Assembly: GCA_003988855.1 (NCBI GenBank)
Contig: QYAI01000044.1
Location: forward strand, 213,774-277,773
Reading direction: 5' to 3'
DNA: 64,000 nucleotides
Source of the DNA: Arachnopeziza araneosa
Lineage: Eukaryota > Ascomycota > Leotiomycetes > Helotiales > Arachnopezizaceae
Below are positions 12,933 to 24,589 of the stretch, one piece after another. A model generated the notes under the pieces. The model was not told where the DNA came from, ran no database searches, and saw only the letters and a program-made list of their open reading frames with translations. Both the position numbers and the translations under genes were made by a program. The stretch's first letter is position 1; the number at the start of each line of letters is the position of its first letter.

Positions 12933-15550
12933 ATGTCACGGCCGCAGGTTGGCATTGAACGACTCCCTGCACGTCGCATGAGCAACGAACCACGAGAATC
13001 AATGAATTGCAAATCCTGTCGCAAGCGGAAGGTGAGTTCATCACCCAAACAAATTATTCCGTGTGTCTAAAGGTTTTTCCAGATCAAGTGTAACCGTCTG
13101 CGCCCGATTTGTGAAGCATGCCAGGTCTTTCAATGCCCATGTGTATATGGTGAGCAGTATCAACGCAATGAACAGAAATTGATTAACAACCTCTCAGACG
13201 CGGTGCCCAAGAAACGAGGACCTAAAACAGATGTTCTAGAAGCTTTGTTGAAGAGGGTCGATGGATTGGAGAAAAGGTTGCAGCATGAGAAGAAATCCGC
13301 GTCGCCTAAAAATGGCGAGGAACGACAGAGTCAAGAGGAGGAGAGTGAAAAGCCAGCACCAACCGAAACCAACATTGAGGAGTTGGAAACTGCCGTTTAC
13401 TCTCCTGCTTCTTTGCAGTAAGGAATTATCTGGAAGGCTCAAACATTCTCCTGACAAACTCGCAGCGAATCATCCCCTCCACCGCCGGTCCAGCTTGATG
13501 TATTATTAGACACTTATTTCGTTCGAAGTCACAGTCGCCCATTTCAAATTATCGAGGAAACGAGTACGAGACAACGCATCAGAACTAATCAAATCCCCAT
13601 TTTTCTTCTCAATTCCATCTATGCTGTTGCTGCCAGGTATTTCCAATCTGACATTTGGGAGTTCTTCTGACCAACAGCAGATATGCTGCACACCCAAATG
13701 GGTATCATGCAGCAATACAATTGAGTGAAGAATATGCTCTTCGAGCGAGATCCGAATTGGATATCGATGAGCCCTCGATTGAGTGCTTGCAAGCTCTTCT
13801 GCTGCTCGTTCTTGCTTTTACAGCTGCCGGGAAAGGGAAGAAAGCTTATATGTTGCTCGGTAAAATTATCACGGAAGTTTTGAATATTTTGCTGATTGTA
13901 CATAGCAACTGCAGTAGGCATGTCAATGGCCCTTTCTCTCCATCGCGAATCTGAATTCGAAAAATCCAACCTCACACCAATCCAGCGCGAAACCCATCGC
14001 CGCCTTTTCTGGAGCTGCTACCTCCTCGACCGATTCTCGGCATGCGGCTCTAAGCGCCCGTCGCTGATATCAGACAAATGTATAGTTTTACGATTACCAG
14101 CGTGGTCACCAGGGATAGGAGTGCTTCCCGTGGAGGGCGAATTCTTCCAATCGGCCTCGAATCTTCAGTATGGGAAGAAGAGCCAAGGAAGCACGGGAAT
14201 GCTCACCGATATCGCTCGTATTCTTGGAGTTACGAATCGATATCTGGCAGCGGGAGGTGTTAAAGGGGACAGCCATTTCCCATGGCATTCATTATCCAAC
14301 CTGTCAAAAATAAGGAACGACCTGGATATCTGGGCGAGTGGCACACAGGATGTATTCTCCAGCGTTGATTCATTATTCGGACAATCGGACTCTACCATGC
14401 TGGTACTGAGCAAGTTGATCTATCACCTTATTCATTGTCTGATCTATCGACCGTTTTTGCCTATCGATCTGGCAGAGTTGGCAGGGACTGGCCAACATCA
14501 GAGCTGGCAGATCGAGGCTACGAACCTGTGCTTCTTGCATGCCAACGCCATTGCTGAACTGGTCGAACTTGGTAAGTGTCACACATCATTCTTCCAACGC
14601 GTTTTTTTTCTTTGAGCCAACGTATAATTCCAGGCAAACAATCACACTCCGTCGAATATCCTGCCTTCACAGGCTATTGTATCTTCACTGCTGCCACCGT
14701 CCACGTCCATGGCGCACACTACCAACTTCCTACCCCCACATCTCCCTTTTCAAGTGCCGCTGAATTTCTCTCGCGGGAAATGCAACAACTTTCTGAACTA
14801 CGATATGCCTGGTCATCTGTCCAACATCAACGCGATACTCTACAAACAATATATAATTGCCATTCTGAGCTGGTGAAGTCGTTGGCCAGTAATCCGATGC
14901 GCTACTCACCGGTGTTTCATCTGGAAGATTTTTTTGATAGATACGGAGACATGGGCGTGTATTTTGATAGCGCCAATGTTTCATTCGAGGACATTTCCAG
15001 CGATGTCCAGGAACAATTCACTGGACATGGTCTTTATGTGCCGAGGGAAGCTTTGCCACCTGGAAAGAGGAAACGTTCTGAGACTGGTCCAAGAAGGAAC
15101 AAACATCTTGACCTCAAGACCCAGCACCAGATGAACCATGGGGATGTTGCTCTTATCTCTCCAAATCCCTCAGACTTGCACTCTCAGGATCTCCAAAACC
15201 AAAGCCAGATACTTCCTCAAACGCCCCCACAATCAGCATTCAGCGCTCTCGGTCAAACCCCAATCTCTTTCAGTCCATCCTTTCACTTCTCTACTGAACC
15301 AGGCGCCTACGATCCCATGTTTGGGTTGAGTCCTAGCATGGGCTTCGCCACGACCCACAACACTGGCTTTGGAAATGGAAAAGAGGGAGCAGGTGTTACG
15401 CCAGGAGGAGATAGTGTAGGCACGCATGAGAGCGAGAAGGATCCATTCTTGAGTCTATTGGAGCAGCTGGCAGAAAATGAAGGAAGAGAGGGTGGGGGAG
15501 GGCCCAGTGAGCTGGACTTCTTCCTCGCGGGAGGGAGCGCAGGGAGCTAG
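12933..15550 (+). CDS. Zn(II)2Cys6 transcription factor with fungal-specific middle homology domain
   Basis: Nuclear DNA-binding regulator. Seven inferred exons: 12933-13031, 13083-13149, 13198-13417, 13466-13636, 13681-13859, 13906-14571 and 14634-15550. They join in frame to 772 residues. The zinc cluster is split by introns: CKSCRKRK in exon 1 and IKCNRLRPICEACQ..CPC in exon 2, spaced C-x2-C-x6-C-x6-C-x2-C-x6-C. A basic linker (KKRGPK) and a short coiled coil (about residues 65-85) follow. The middle region has the fungal_trans hallmarks ALSLHRE and RRLFWSCYLLDRFSACGSKRPSLI. The C-terminal 170 residues are Pro/Gln/Ser-rich and acidic at the very end, like an activation domain. The start is the ATG at 12933; an in-frame upstream ATG at 12861 is less likely because it adds a low-complexity peptide. 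Targets unknown; the next gene downstream is the rhodopsin-MFS fusion on the same strand. Confidence 0.9.
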
Positions 15551-16636
15551 TTGGAAAGGGATGCGAACAGGAACGCCTGAGGAACTTGAAGGTTGGGGCT
15601 GAGAAAGAGAGGATTGTATAATAAAAGTCTTTTTTGGGAGAAAAGGTGTTTATCGGGGGTGGGGATAGGCGCCTGGAAGGGATACTTAAGGTTAGGTTCT
15701 GGATCAGGTCTAGATCCGGAACAGGGAGGAAGGGCTTCTCAGGATAGTGTTGGAGGATCTACTACTGTATATACCTACGATCCCCTCGGAATAGAAGCAA
15801 GCCCAGACAGATGCGTGGTCCCAAGAACCAAGCTGTCGGGGTGGCGCGAACAACCCCGATTGTTTCTCGTCCAACTCGGACGTCAAATTTCCCCCCTCTC
15901 ACTCTCTGTTTGGTGGAGCCAGAATGCAGGGTTGATTGCCACCCCCCCTGGAGAATTACTCGCTTTTCCATCTGCATCTTCGGAAGGGTTTGTGCAGATG
16001 CAGAGTTACGTACCGCGGCATTCTCGAGGCTGGAATGGACAGAAAAGAACGTGGAAAAATGTGCCGGTGTCGAGATCAGAGAACAGAAAGATGCCGGCCG
16101 ATTTACTGTTCTGTTCTGTCCTGTTCTGCTCTGCACTGTTTCTGTCGGGCCCCGAGTCGGCGCTCCAGCGCTTCCAGGCCAGCGAGAGAGGTCGACCCAG
16201 ATCGACGTCATTCTCGGAAACAGCCTCCCTGAACCACCCACGACAGACTCATGCTCCCCACCACTCGGCGCTATCACCGCAAAGGCGAATCAAAGAGCGT
16301 CGGTCTGCCGTGTCTAGCATGATTGCCAACCCCAGATTCCCATCGTGACGACCTGCAGAAAAGCCGGCCGAGCCCAGGTGCGCGGGAGATAGAGCGAGAT
16401 TATACCTTTCAGTAGGGACTCCCCACTACGTACGAGTACGGTCGCTTCCAGAGGGCCGACACATAAACTTGCAATCTCTCCCCGCCTTGGGCTGTTGCAC
16501 CTCGATTCACCACGGAGAAGAGAATGCCATTGTTCACCTGGCTGCGGCGCTGGCAACCATGACATGCGACTTTCACTACGGTTCTTGGAGCAGTTGAAAT
16601 TACAGCTAGGTGAGGAATCCCAACTAGCCAGATTCA
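15551..16636. other. Intergenic stretch between the regulator and the membrane fusion gene
   Basis: Long open frames here overlap on both strands and have no family resemblance. It contains a degenerate TGTTC repeat at about 16106-16143 and presumably the promoter of the gene at 16637. Confidence 0.45.
16106..16143. repeat. Degenerate CTGTT/TGTTC pentamer repeat
   Basis: About seven imperfect copies of a ctgtt-like unit in tandem. Low-complexity promoter DNA; no function evident. Confidence 0.5.
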
Positions 16637-19633
16637 ATGTCGTCCCTAGACGGGAACCCGCGAGGCAAAACCGTCTTCATCGTCACAACGACAACCTTCA
16701 TCCTTGCCTCTCTCTTCGTTGCAGCGAGATTGGTGAGCCGATTTGTGGTGCTGAAAACTAGAACGGCGGATGACTGGTGTATGATTCTGGCTTGGGTAAG
16801 CTCTGAAGCCTGGAAAGTTGTGCAAGTCGCTGATGGATTTAGTGCATTGCTTTTGGCCTGTCTTTTGCCATTGACTATGGTTGTGCGAATGGCCTGGGCC
16901 GGCGTGATGCGGATATCCCTACGGAATGGTTACCATCATTGCGGAGCAGCGAATATGCTTTTACCATCCTCTACGTATGCTGTGCGTCTCTCGTCTTGAA
17001 GAATTTACTAACCCCGCTAGAACCCCGCTTTGATGGTCACCAAAACGTCTATTCTCATCTTCTACCTTCGTCTCTCTCGAAATACCCAGACACTTCTTCG
17101 AATCGCCTCACATATAACACTGGGCCTCGTCATTGTCTCTGGCATGGTCCTGACATTCTTCAATGCCTTTCAATGTAGCCCTCCAAGCGCTGCATATGAT
17201 CCCTTGAGGAGCAACGATCATTGTCTGTCGATCGTAACGCTCTATCTCTGCTCAGCACCGGTCAATATCATTACAGATCTCGCCATATTGGTTCTTCCTA
17301 TTCCGGTTCTAACTGGAATGCGTCTTCCTCAGCGACAAAAAAGTGTTCTCGTTTTTACCTTCACATTAGGTATCTTTGTTACCATAGTAGATGTCATACG
17401 AATCTACTTTCTTCAAAAAGCCGCCACTGATCAATCTACCATTGGACAAGCGAGACTAGGCACTGAGGTTGACTTTGCGTGGAATGCGAGCACGGCTTTC
17501 ATGTGGTCTGCTGTTGAGGTTAATGTCGGTATGATCTGCGCCTGCATACCTACTCTGAAGCCTCTTATCAAGCGGATTCTTCCTGCGATGATCACGGACT
17601 CGCGAGATGGGACAGAGAAGATGGGTTCCTTTTCGTCTCACGTTCAAGTCAATCAGAATAATCACCGTCACTCTGAATCGTCCATGGTTGATCCCACAGA
17701 ACCTGGACCTGCTCACGCAAGTGATTTAGATCAGATGGATTTCATGGAGTTCCTCAAGACTCCAGATGGCTTGAGTGGTGGCATCAAACGAGGAATTTAT
17801 AAGCAACATAAAGTATCAACTCTTGGTCCTAAAGAACCAGCACCTGCTCGCGTGAATGACCCAGAGCTTCAAATGGATATGATGGATTTTTTAACCACTC
17901 CAGCTACCCCAGGTGGTGGGATCGAACCAGGATCTTTCCACCGAATGGAACCATCGGCTGCTGGTCCTACAAAACCAACACCTACTCATACGAATGATTC
18001 AGAACAGCAAATGGGGATGGTTGATTTTTTGACCACCCCAGCTATTCTAGGCGAAGGAGTTAAGCCAGGATCTTTCCATGCCCCAGCCGCTACTCATACT
18101 CACGCCACTGAAAATGCTGTTTATTTTGGATTTGTCAATATGCGTCGGCCGAAAAGTATGCTCAAGACAAGAGGCATGGAGTCTTTCAAGTACTGCGCCA
18201 TTGTCACAATCTTGTTCTTCCTATGGGGTTTCTCGTATGGACTACTGAACACATTGAACAATGAGATCGCCACACTGGCCAGACAGACTGAGGCTCAGGC
18301 TTTGGGTCTTACAACTGCTTATTTTGGTTCCTATTTTTTCGGTGCTCTGACAGTTGGTCAATGGCTCCTGCGCCACGTTGGATTCAAGGCAACATTTATT
18401 TCTGGGTTGTGCATCTACGGAACCGGAACTCTCATGTTTTGGCCTTCGGCCGTACTGCTCAGCTATCCCGGGTTTATCATCTCCCAGTTTGTCGTTGCAT
18501 TTGGTCTCTCTGTTTTGGAAACTGCGGCGAATCCCTTCATCGCTCTCTGCGGACCCCCTGAGTACGCAGAATATCGATTACTCTTATCCCAAGCCGTCCA
18601 AGGCACAGCTAGTATCTGCAGTCAAGTGTTGGCCGAAAAGGTCCTATTCAACACTATTTTCGGCCCAGAGAGCTTAATCGACGTGCAATGGACATACCTT
18701 GCCATTGCGCTCTTCACCGTTATCCTAGCTCTCTTCTTCTACTACATGCCACTTCCCGAAGCCAGCGATGCTGATCTCCAGTCGCAAGCCGAATCTCTCG
18801 AAATCTATCCAGGTCAACCTGTACTTCCTTCTCTCCCAAGGATTCCACTCATCTACGTCTCATTAGGCTTGGCAGTTATTGCACAATTCCTGTACGTCGC
18901 TGCTCAAGAAAGCATGTCCGTGTTCTTCTCCTTACTCCTCGACTCCATCAAAAGATTTTCTTCGCCTGGACTCACATCAGATAATTACACCCTCCTAGGG
19001 CATGGTCTGTTCGCAGTCTCTCGCTTCTTATTCGCCCCCCTTACTCTCTACGTGCCTCCTCGTATCCTTCTTCTCGTCAGCTTCATCGCTGGACTCATCT
19101 TCGCAATCTTGACACAGTCACTCTCCATCACCGTAAACGGCATTGCCGGCACTGCGTTAGTGTTCTTCTTCTTTGAAGGGCCCATATTCCCTCTCATCTA
19201 CGCTATTGGATTACGTGGAATGGGCAGACACGCGAAATGGGCTGCAGCATCTCTGACAGCCGCCTGTTGTGGCGGAGGCATCTTCCCCTTTGTCATATAT
19301 GCTGTTCAACGACTGGAGACGAGAGATGTGCAATACTCATACTGTGTCATCATTGCTCTTTTTGCGTTTGGGTCTTTATACCCAGTATATCTTAACCTCC
19401 TTCCCCGAGCGAGGTGGCAAGTTGATCCGAGGAGTCTGACTGACGTGCTGGGCCAAGCGAACAGCGAGGATCGAGCAAACAGGAAGGCGAGTACAGCGAG
19501 TAGTATGAAAAGATTTGGTAGACGGTTCAGTGACACTTATGGAAAGATGAAAGGAGGGAAAGGTGGGGAAACGGGTAACGTTAGGGGTGAAGTGGAGCAT
19601 AGAGAGATTGTGAATAGAGTCGGAAGCTCTTGA
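16637..19633 (+). CDS. Fusion protein: Pth11-type fungal rhodopsin-like domain plus MFS (fucose-permease-like) transporter
   Basis: Predicted plasma-membrane protein of 967 residues. Exons 16637-16795, 16843-16974 and 17021-19633 join in frame; the second intron has a TTACTAAC branch point. Residues 1 to about 280 form a seven-helix 'rhodopsin, fungal' domain like that of Pth11-related receptors, with TRTADDWCMILAW after helix 1, then GLGRRDADIP, MVTKTSILIFYLRL, and a sixth/seventh helix region with WNASTAFMWSAVEVNVGMICACIP. A hydrophilic linker with three 45-46-residue repeats follows (bases 17699-18108). From about residue 470 comes a complete 12-helix MFS domain (KYCAIVTILFFLWGFSYGLLNTLN, split here only for orientation) like L-fucose/hexose permeases, then a basic tail. 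No stop or splice site separates the two halves in the 2.6-kb last exon. A receptor-transporter ('transceptor') role is an inference. Confidence 0.88.
17699..18108 (+). repeat. Three tandem coding repeats in the linker of the fusion protein
   Basis: Units begin near 17699, 17834 and 17972 (periods 135 and 138 bases). Each encodes a variant of EPxPAHxxD, then QMDMMDFLTTP, then GGGIEPGSFH. Copies 2 and 3 are the most alike; copy 1 is more diverged. The repeats are hydrophilic and lie between the two membrane domains. Confidence 0.85.
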
Positions 19634-20260
19634 TGGTTTTGAAATCCATCATAGATTATTCACGTATATATGGCTGATTTTTGTTTATATGGGCTAGGTA
19701 GGATTGTTGGAGATGGATCGATGGACTACCTAGTGGGCATGCGTTAGCTCGGCGTTTCAGGCGTTGTGATATCCATCTACTAGGTTTTGAGTATTTCCTG
19801 ATGGTTGGAGTAGTTTAAATATCTTGTGGGGCCATACTGGAGGGAGGTGAAATGGGGTTGAGGAACGAGACAGTTGTATTGAATATATCCAAAGAGAGAA
19901 TAAAAGAACCGAGAGCAGAGCTCAGTATCCATGTACACGAGGAGCTCCCACCGTAGGACCTCGTTCCAGCGCACGTGAGACCCCCTGCCATGGATGCGTT
20001 TAGGGCCCATTCCCCGTGACGTTTTTTCAGCATCGTCCATCCGCGATCGATCTACCATGCGCAAAACATTCATAGGAGAAGCTCTGGACCAGAGGGGAAG
20101 GGTGCGTACAGTCCCTGGGGTGGGGTCTGGTCGGAAAAAGAAGAGTTTGAACACAGGCCACCGGGCACAGAGCACGGTTTGATTTCATACGGCTTGATAG
20201 CTTGATGACTGGTCGGATTACTGGGTATCCCCACATATGTCTATCTGATGGATCTCAAAG
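19634..20260. other. Convergent intergenic region
   Basis: Lies between the 3' ends of the fusion gene (forward) and the peroxidase (reverse), so it should hold both terminators. I see no gene. Confidence 0.5.
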
Positions 20261-21430
20261 TCAGTCATCACCTAGGCTGGCGAGCAGACTTGCCGGCGGC
20301 GCGAAGAAGGTCGTCCCCGTCAAGGGCTTGGAGAAGTCGAGCAGGCGGTCGTGCAGGCCCGGGGGATCGCCGATGAACATGCGACACAGCATCTTCTCGA
20401 CGACCCACAGCCGGCGCGAGTAGCCGATGAAGTAGGTGCCGAAGACGCCGGCGCCGGGGGAGCCAAAGGGCATGTTGTCGCGCAGGATGTCGCGCTCGAC
20501 GCCGCCCTCGTCGGCGATGGTGGCGAGCGTCTTGTGCGCCTTCTGCTGCTCGGCCGGCGCGTCGTCCAGCTCGACGTTGTCCAGCTTGGTGCGCCCGATG
20601 ATGGCCTCCTGCTGCTCGGCCGCGAGCGTCCTCCACCCAGCCATGTCGTGCACGTACTTCTGCACGACGACGTAGCTGCCCCCGGCGGCGGCGGCGTCGT
20701 CGTCGCTCGCGACGAGGATGGAGTCGGGCACCGCGGGGCCGACGGGGTTGGCGGTGCCGTCGACGAAGCCGAGGAGGTCGCGGACGTCGAAGTAGCGGAA
20801 CCCGACCGTCTCGTCGACGACGGCGACGGTGCCCCCCAGCTGGTCCAGAAGCTGCTTCTCGAACTCGAAGTTGAGGTCGCGCCGCTCGGAGCGGATATGG
20901 AAGAGCAGGTCGCCCGGGGTGGACACGGCCGTGTGGACCGCCCCCGCGAAGGGCTTGAAGGGGTGGAGCTCGGCGGGGCGGGGACGGCGAGTGATGCGGT
21001 CCCAGGCGGCGCTGCCGATGCCGACGGTGCAGGCAAACGAGGCGTTGAGGTCCCGGATGGACACGTTCTTTGCGAGCCCCGAGAGCCCGGCGAGCGTGGA
21101 GCGGACCGTCTGGGTCCCCTCCGGGCTGCTGTCCTTGATGGCGAGGACGAGGAAGGTCGCTGCTTGCGTGAGCGGCGCGTCAACCCGCTGGGGCTCCATG
21201 GGGACACGGCGGCTCATCTTGGGCGTCGCGGTGCTGAATCTCCTGACGGTACTGCTCTGCAGGCTGCTTCTCGATCGTTGCTGTGATCTGTAACCTCGCG
21301 GGTGGTGAGATAGGTGGGAGACGGGTCTTGGTGGCTCTTGGACTCTTAACCGCTGCACCGATCTCTGAAGCCCGTCTGAGAATCCCTTACGAATGGCATT
21401 CCCGAGCGTGTATGTCTTCATACTCCGCAA
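20261..21430 (-). CDS. DyP-type heme peroxidase, probably mitochondrial
   Basis: Single-exon gene, 389 residues. Dye-decolorising peroxidases oxidise aromatic substrates with H2O2 using heme. The diagnostic GXXDG motif is present as GFVDGTANP, with its distal Asp. The proximal His is likely that of QKAHKT, and the region with RDNMPFG, FIGYSR and MFIGDPPGLHDRLLDFS matches the YfeX/B-like DyP C-terminus. The first 75 residues are Arg/Ser-rich, lack acidic clusters and end in VRRFSTATPKM, like a mitochondrial targeting peptide with an R-R-F/S cleavage site; the mature enzyme would start near residue 65-70. Downstream in-frame Met codons (MSRR, then MEPQR) could give a cytosolic form. The coding DNA from about 20280 to 21250 is much richer in G+C than its neighbours, almost every third position being G or C, and this produces long spurious frames on the other strand. 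Confidence 0.92.
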   Translation of the reverse strand: MRSMKTYTLGNAIRKGFSDGLQRSVQRLRVQEPPRPVSHLSHHPRGYRSQQRSRSSLQSSTVRRFSTATPKMSRRVPMEPQRVDAPLTQAATFLVLAIKDSSPEGTQTVRSTLAGLSGLAKNVSIRDLNASFACTVGIGSAAWDRITRRPRPAELHPFKPFAGAVHTAVSTPGDLLFHIRSERRDLNFEFEKQLLDQLGGTVAVVDETVGFRYFDVRDLLGFVDGTANPVGPAVPDSILVASDDDAAAAGGSYVVVQKYVHDMAGWRTLAAEQQEAIIGRTKLDNVELDDAPAEQQKAHKTLATIADEGGVERDILRDNMPFGSPGAGVFGTYFIGYSRRLWVVEKMLCRMFIGDPPGLHDRLLDFSKPLTGTTFFAPPASLLASLGDD

Positions 21431-23826
21431 GATGGATGAGTGGGTGGTCTGATCTCGACGGTTGTATGTGAGGTCGACGAGTGGAGGTGGTTACTAAGCT
21501 TGATTACTTGCATGGGAGCGTTTATCTGATATGTCATTGGCCAGCCATGAACACACGCCAGACTCTCTTCCAATTGCATTTTTGGGCTCCTCGACTACTT
21601 GGCCAGTTAGCACAGCGATCATTGATGATTAGCCTGATCTCGAGAGGATTTCCCCTTTCCGTATCCGAACCTCAGGAGTGTTTAGCGAAAACTCGTTTAG
21701 TGAACTCTTAAGTGTTGTCATGATAAGACAGCTGCGTCTTGATTTCCTCATAATTCTCTTATCCACTCGGCTTTCCCTTCTTCTTTAGAAAAGAGAAAGG
21801 CTGTTGCATGTGAGGTAAGCCTGAGGGAAAGAGAGTAGATAGAGTATATCACGTGATGATTTCCTAACATCCTGAAGAAAGGTCGACGAATGGAAGGATT
21901 TAGGGTCAGCCTTCTGTCATTGCCACCACAAAACTAAGCTCCTAGACTGTAGTTAGCATCCTCTCTGAGGATCAAGGGTTAAGTGACTTACTTGGATACT
22001 ATAGACGGCTTAGAGATTCGTTGCCCAGAGGAGGTTTCCACACCAACTTCATTGAGCAGCGCTGCGCTGCGCCGCGCCACATGGCTGTGGACTGACATCT
22101 GGAATGGCGAGCCCGATCTGAGGGCGTAATGTGCTTTCGGATACCGACGTCTTGAAATCGAGGTGCAAGACAACATTTTTCCCGCTCGCGTTTTGATCCA
22201 GTCTAGAGCCAGAGGCCGCGAGGGATTGCAGAATCGTCTCATGTAGCATGAATCTCGCACGCTCTCGCATATGGAGCACTACGAAAAGTACTCTTATACC
22301 TTCTCAATTCTCGCCTTGCGTTCCGGATGGGTCAAGCTTTTGATTATTTCGAACAGATCAGTAGTAACCAGCCTACAAGCAAAATCCCATCTTGCTCAAG
22401 GCGTGAAATCCGATCCTTTACAACGCCCATCCACTAGCGCCATGACATGCCAAGCAAGAGTGCAATCAGACAGTATCTTTCTCATTGTGGCTCTCTTCCC
22501 TGCAGAGAATGTCGGAAAATAAAGAAATAAAGAACGAATGAAGTCAGAGATTCCCAGAAGCTGAGGAGCGAGATGGTCTTGATTTAGCATATGGCCTTGC
22601 GAAAATAGTGTCCCCCTTGTGCACGGTAGACCCCGAGAGACAAGACCTGGGCGTTGTGGCGCATGCGGGGGAATATTACCTTGGCCAGAAGCATTCGAAA
22701 GAAGAGTATAATTGTCCAGTCTCACTCGGATTTCAGTAGAAGCAACATCGTCCTTCCAGGAGCATCGTCGTCAGAAAAGAAGGGGAGGAGTACGTGAAGG
22801 GAGAACCTGCACAAATGGTGTGATTTGGGACGCCATGGGGACGACGGTCAGTGCGAGGCTTACCGTCAGCCCCTTAACTCGTCCGAAAGCCAACGATCAC
22901 CAAGACGGCCTCAATCGACTTTCCGGGGACCACTCCGGCCGACGAGGATCCTGGCCGGCCTCATGTTTCGAGGTCATCGGATCTGCTAAAGACGCTCGTC
23001 GAGTCCAGGTTGTCACTGCATCGTGGCGTGATTAGAAGAACTGATCAGATTCCTGGACGTCGAGAGAAGCCCTCCTCGTTTCTTCTGGTCATTTGTCTGG
23101 AACTTGGCGGCGGAGCTGAGTACGAGTCCCACCCCTTTCGGGCAATGAAAGACGAACGTCTCAGACACCTTCCACACGGCCGCTCGAACGTTCAGCGCCT
23201 CACGACCCCCGAATTACGTTGTTCGGCGCTTCGACCCAGCCAATGTCTGCCGTGTAACGTTCTTTGACGGCCCGGAGCCGGGGGAGGGGGTCCCGCTCTG
23301 AGAAGACACAGAAGAGGTTCGAGGGGAGGGCTCCCGATTCATGGGTGCCGCTTCCGATGGAGTGGTAGATGCCGATTGTCTCGCCCACGGTAATGGGTTC
23401 GGTCATGGTGGGAGACAGCTCACTGGATTTGTAACTCCAATCGCCACTGTATAGGAGAAGAATGCAAAGAGGCAACACGGTCACACCATGATTCTCGCGA
23501 ACCGGACATGGATTGGCACACGTTTGTCAGATCCGTGTCAGAAGTTTCTGAAGTGCAGATACAGGAGGCCCTCTTTCAGCCGTGATGATATCCATTTCAT
23601 TCAATATTGATTGGCTTTCTCGATTTCTGCAGCAAAGCAGACCAATCTATCTTTAAGAGTGATGCTCTAAAAGAGAATACTGTAGCTTTCCTACAATAAG
23701 AAGTCCAACTCCAACGAGAGACGGTGCCGCTTCGAGCCGCATACGTACACGTCCTCGATCCATCATGATGGTCCCGTATCCATAACCATGTAGTGGACAG
23801 TCAGCTCCATTCCCTAATAAATCTGC
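21431..23826. other. Gene-free stretch
   Basis: Contains the peroxidase promoter at its left end. Short open frames on both strands have no recognisable domain and no consistent splicing. A G/C-rich patch with gctgcgc repeats lies near 22060-22080. I see no gene. Confidence 0.4.
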
Positions 23827-24589
23827 TTAATCATACATATCCAGAAAGTCTCTTGTTTGGCTTCTCCTATAAAACCAACGTCAGTTGGCTACCTTCAGAA
23901 GCAGAGCAAAGTAAATGAATGATGTCTACTCACTCGGCTTTCAACATTCGCATCGACTTGCAATCGCCGTCAGAATTATAACCAGGATACCACTTCAAGC
24001 TGCAACCTTTTCCACAATTGTCACAGACTGGCTTCGGAGTCTCTTGCACACCCCGGTTCTCCTCCTCTTCCGTAAACCCATCCTCATCACCTGACTCATA
24101 AAATGATGACCGCTTTGCTGATTGTACCGGTCGCGAGGGGGCACTCTTCCTTGCCACCCTGCGCGTGAAGTCGATCATGGCCTCCTCTTCTTCGCCTTGG
24201 TCCTCTTCCCCAACTTCTTCATCAGTCGTCGACCAGGTTCCTAGTCCCATCGGTCTCGAGGGAGCGCTCTTGCGGGCTACCTTACTAGTGCCTAACGTTC
24301 TCATCTTCTTCGACGGTCCCGAAGTCACAAAACTCCTCGGATGCTTCCGAGTCGTCGAGGTTGCTCGTGGCAACAACTCGATCAGCAATGTCGCAACATC
24401 GGGGTTCCTCTCGCACAACTCGAGGACAGCGTTGCGTAGCTGTGTCGAATCGACCGACTTGATGGTCTCGTTCAGCCGACGAGTATCTGACTGGCGAGAA
24501 GGTTGTCGCGATTTGGGCTGCGAGGGAGCCGATTCATCGTCGGAATAGGTCAGGTCGATGACTTTTGGTGTTGCCATCTTGTCCACCAT
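23827..24589 (-). CDS. Small nuclear-type hypothetical protein with SUMO-interaction-like motif and Cys-rich C-terminus
   Basis: Exons 24589-23934 and 23866-23827 join in frame to 231 residues; the 67-base intron has GTGAGT..ATAG ends. I do not recognise the family. Near the N-terminus VIDLTYSDDES has the form of a SUMO-interacting motif (hydrophobic core plus acidic/serine tail). Residues about 40-75 look helical (LRNAVLELCERNPDVATLLIELL). Two copies of VARKSAPSRP are separated by an acidic stretch rich in Glu. The C-terminal part has CDNCGKGC...DGDC, a possible metal-binding knuckle. The many Lys/Arg-rich patches suggest a nuclear location. The ATG at 24589 starts MVDKMATPK; the second Met (five residues on) is an alternative. 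Confidence 0.72.

Noticed and set aside
20351..21286. A 311-codon frame on the plus strand opposite the DyP peroxidase
   Set aside because: It is the antisense shadow of a very GC-rich gene: composition is Gly/Ala/Val/Asp-dominated and matches no family, whereas the reverse strand encodes all DyP motifs.
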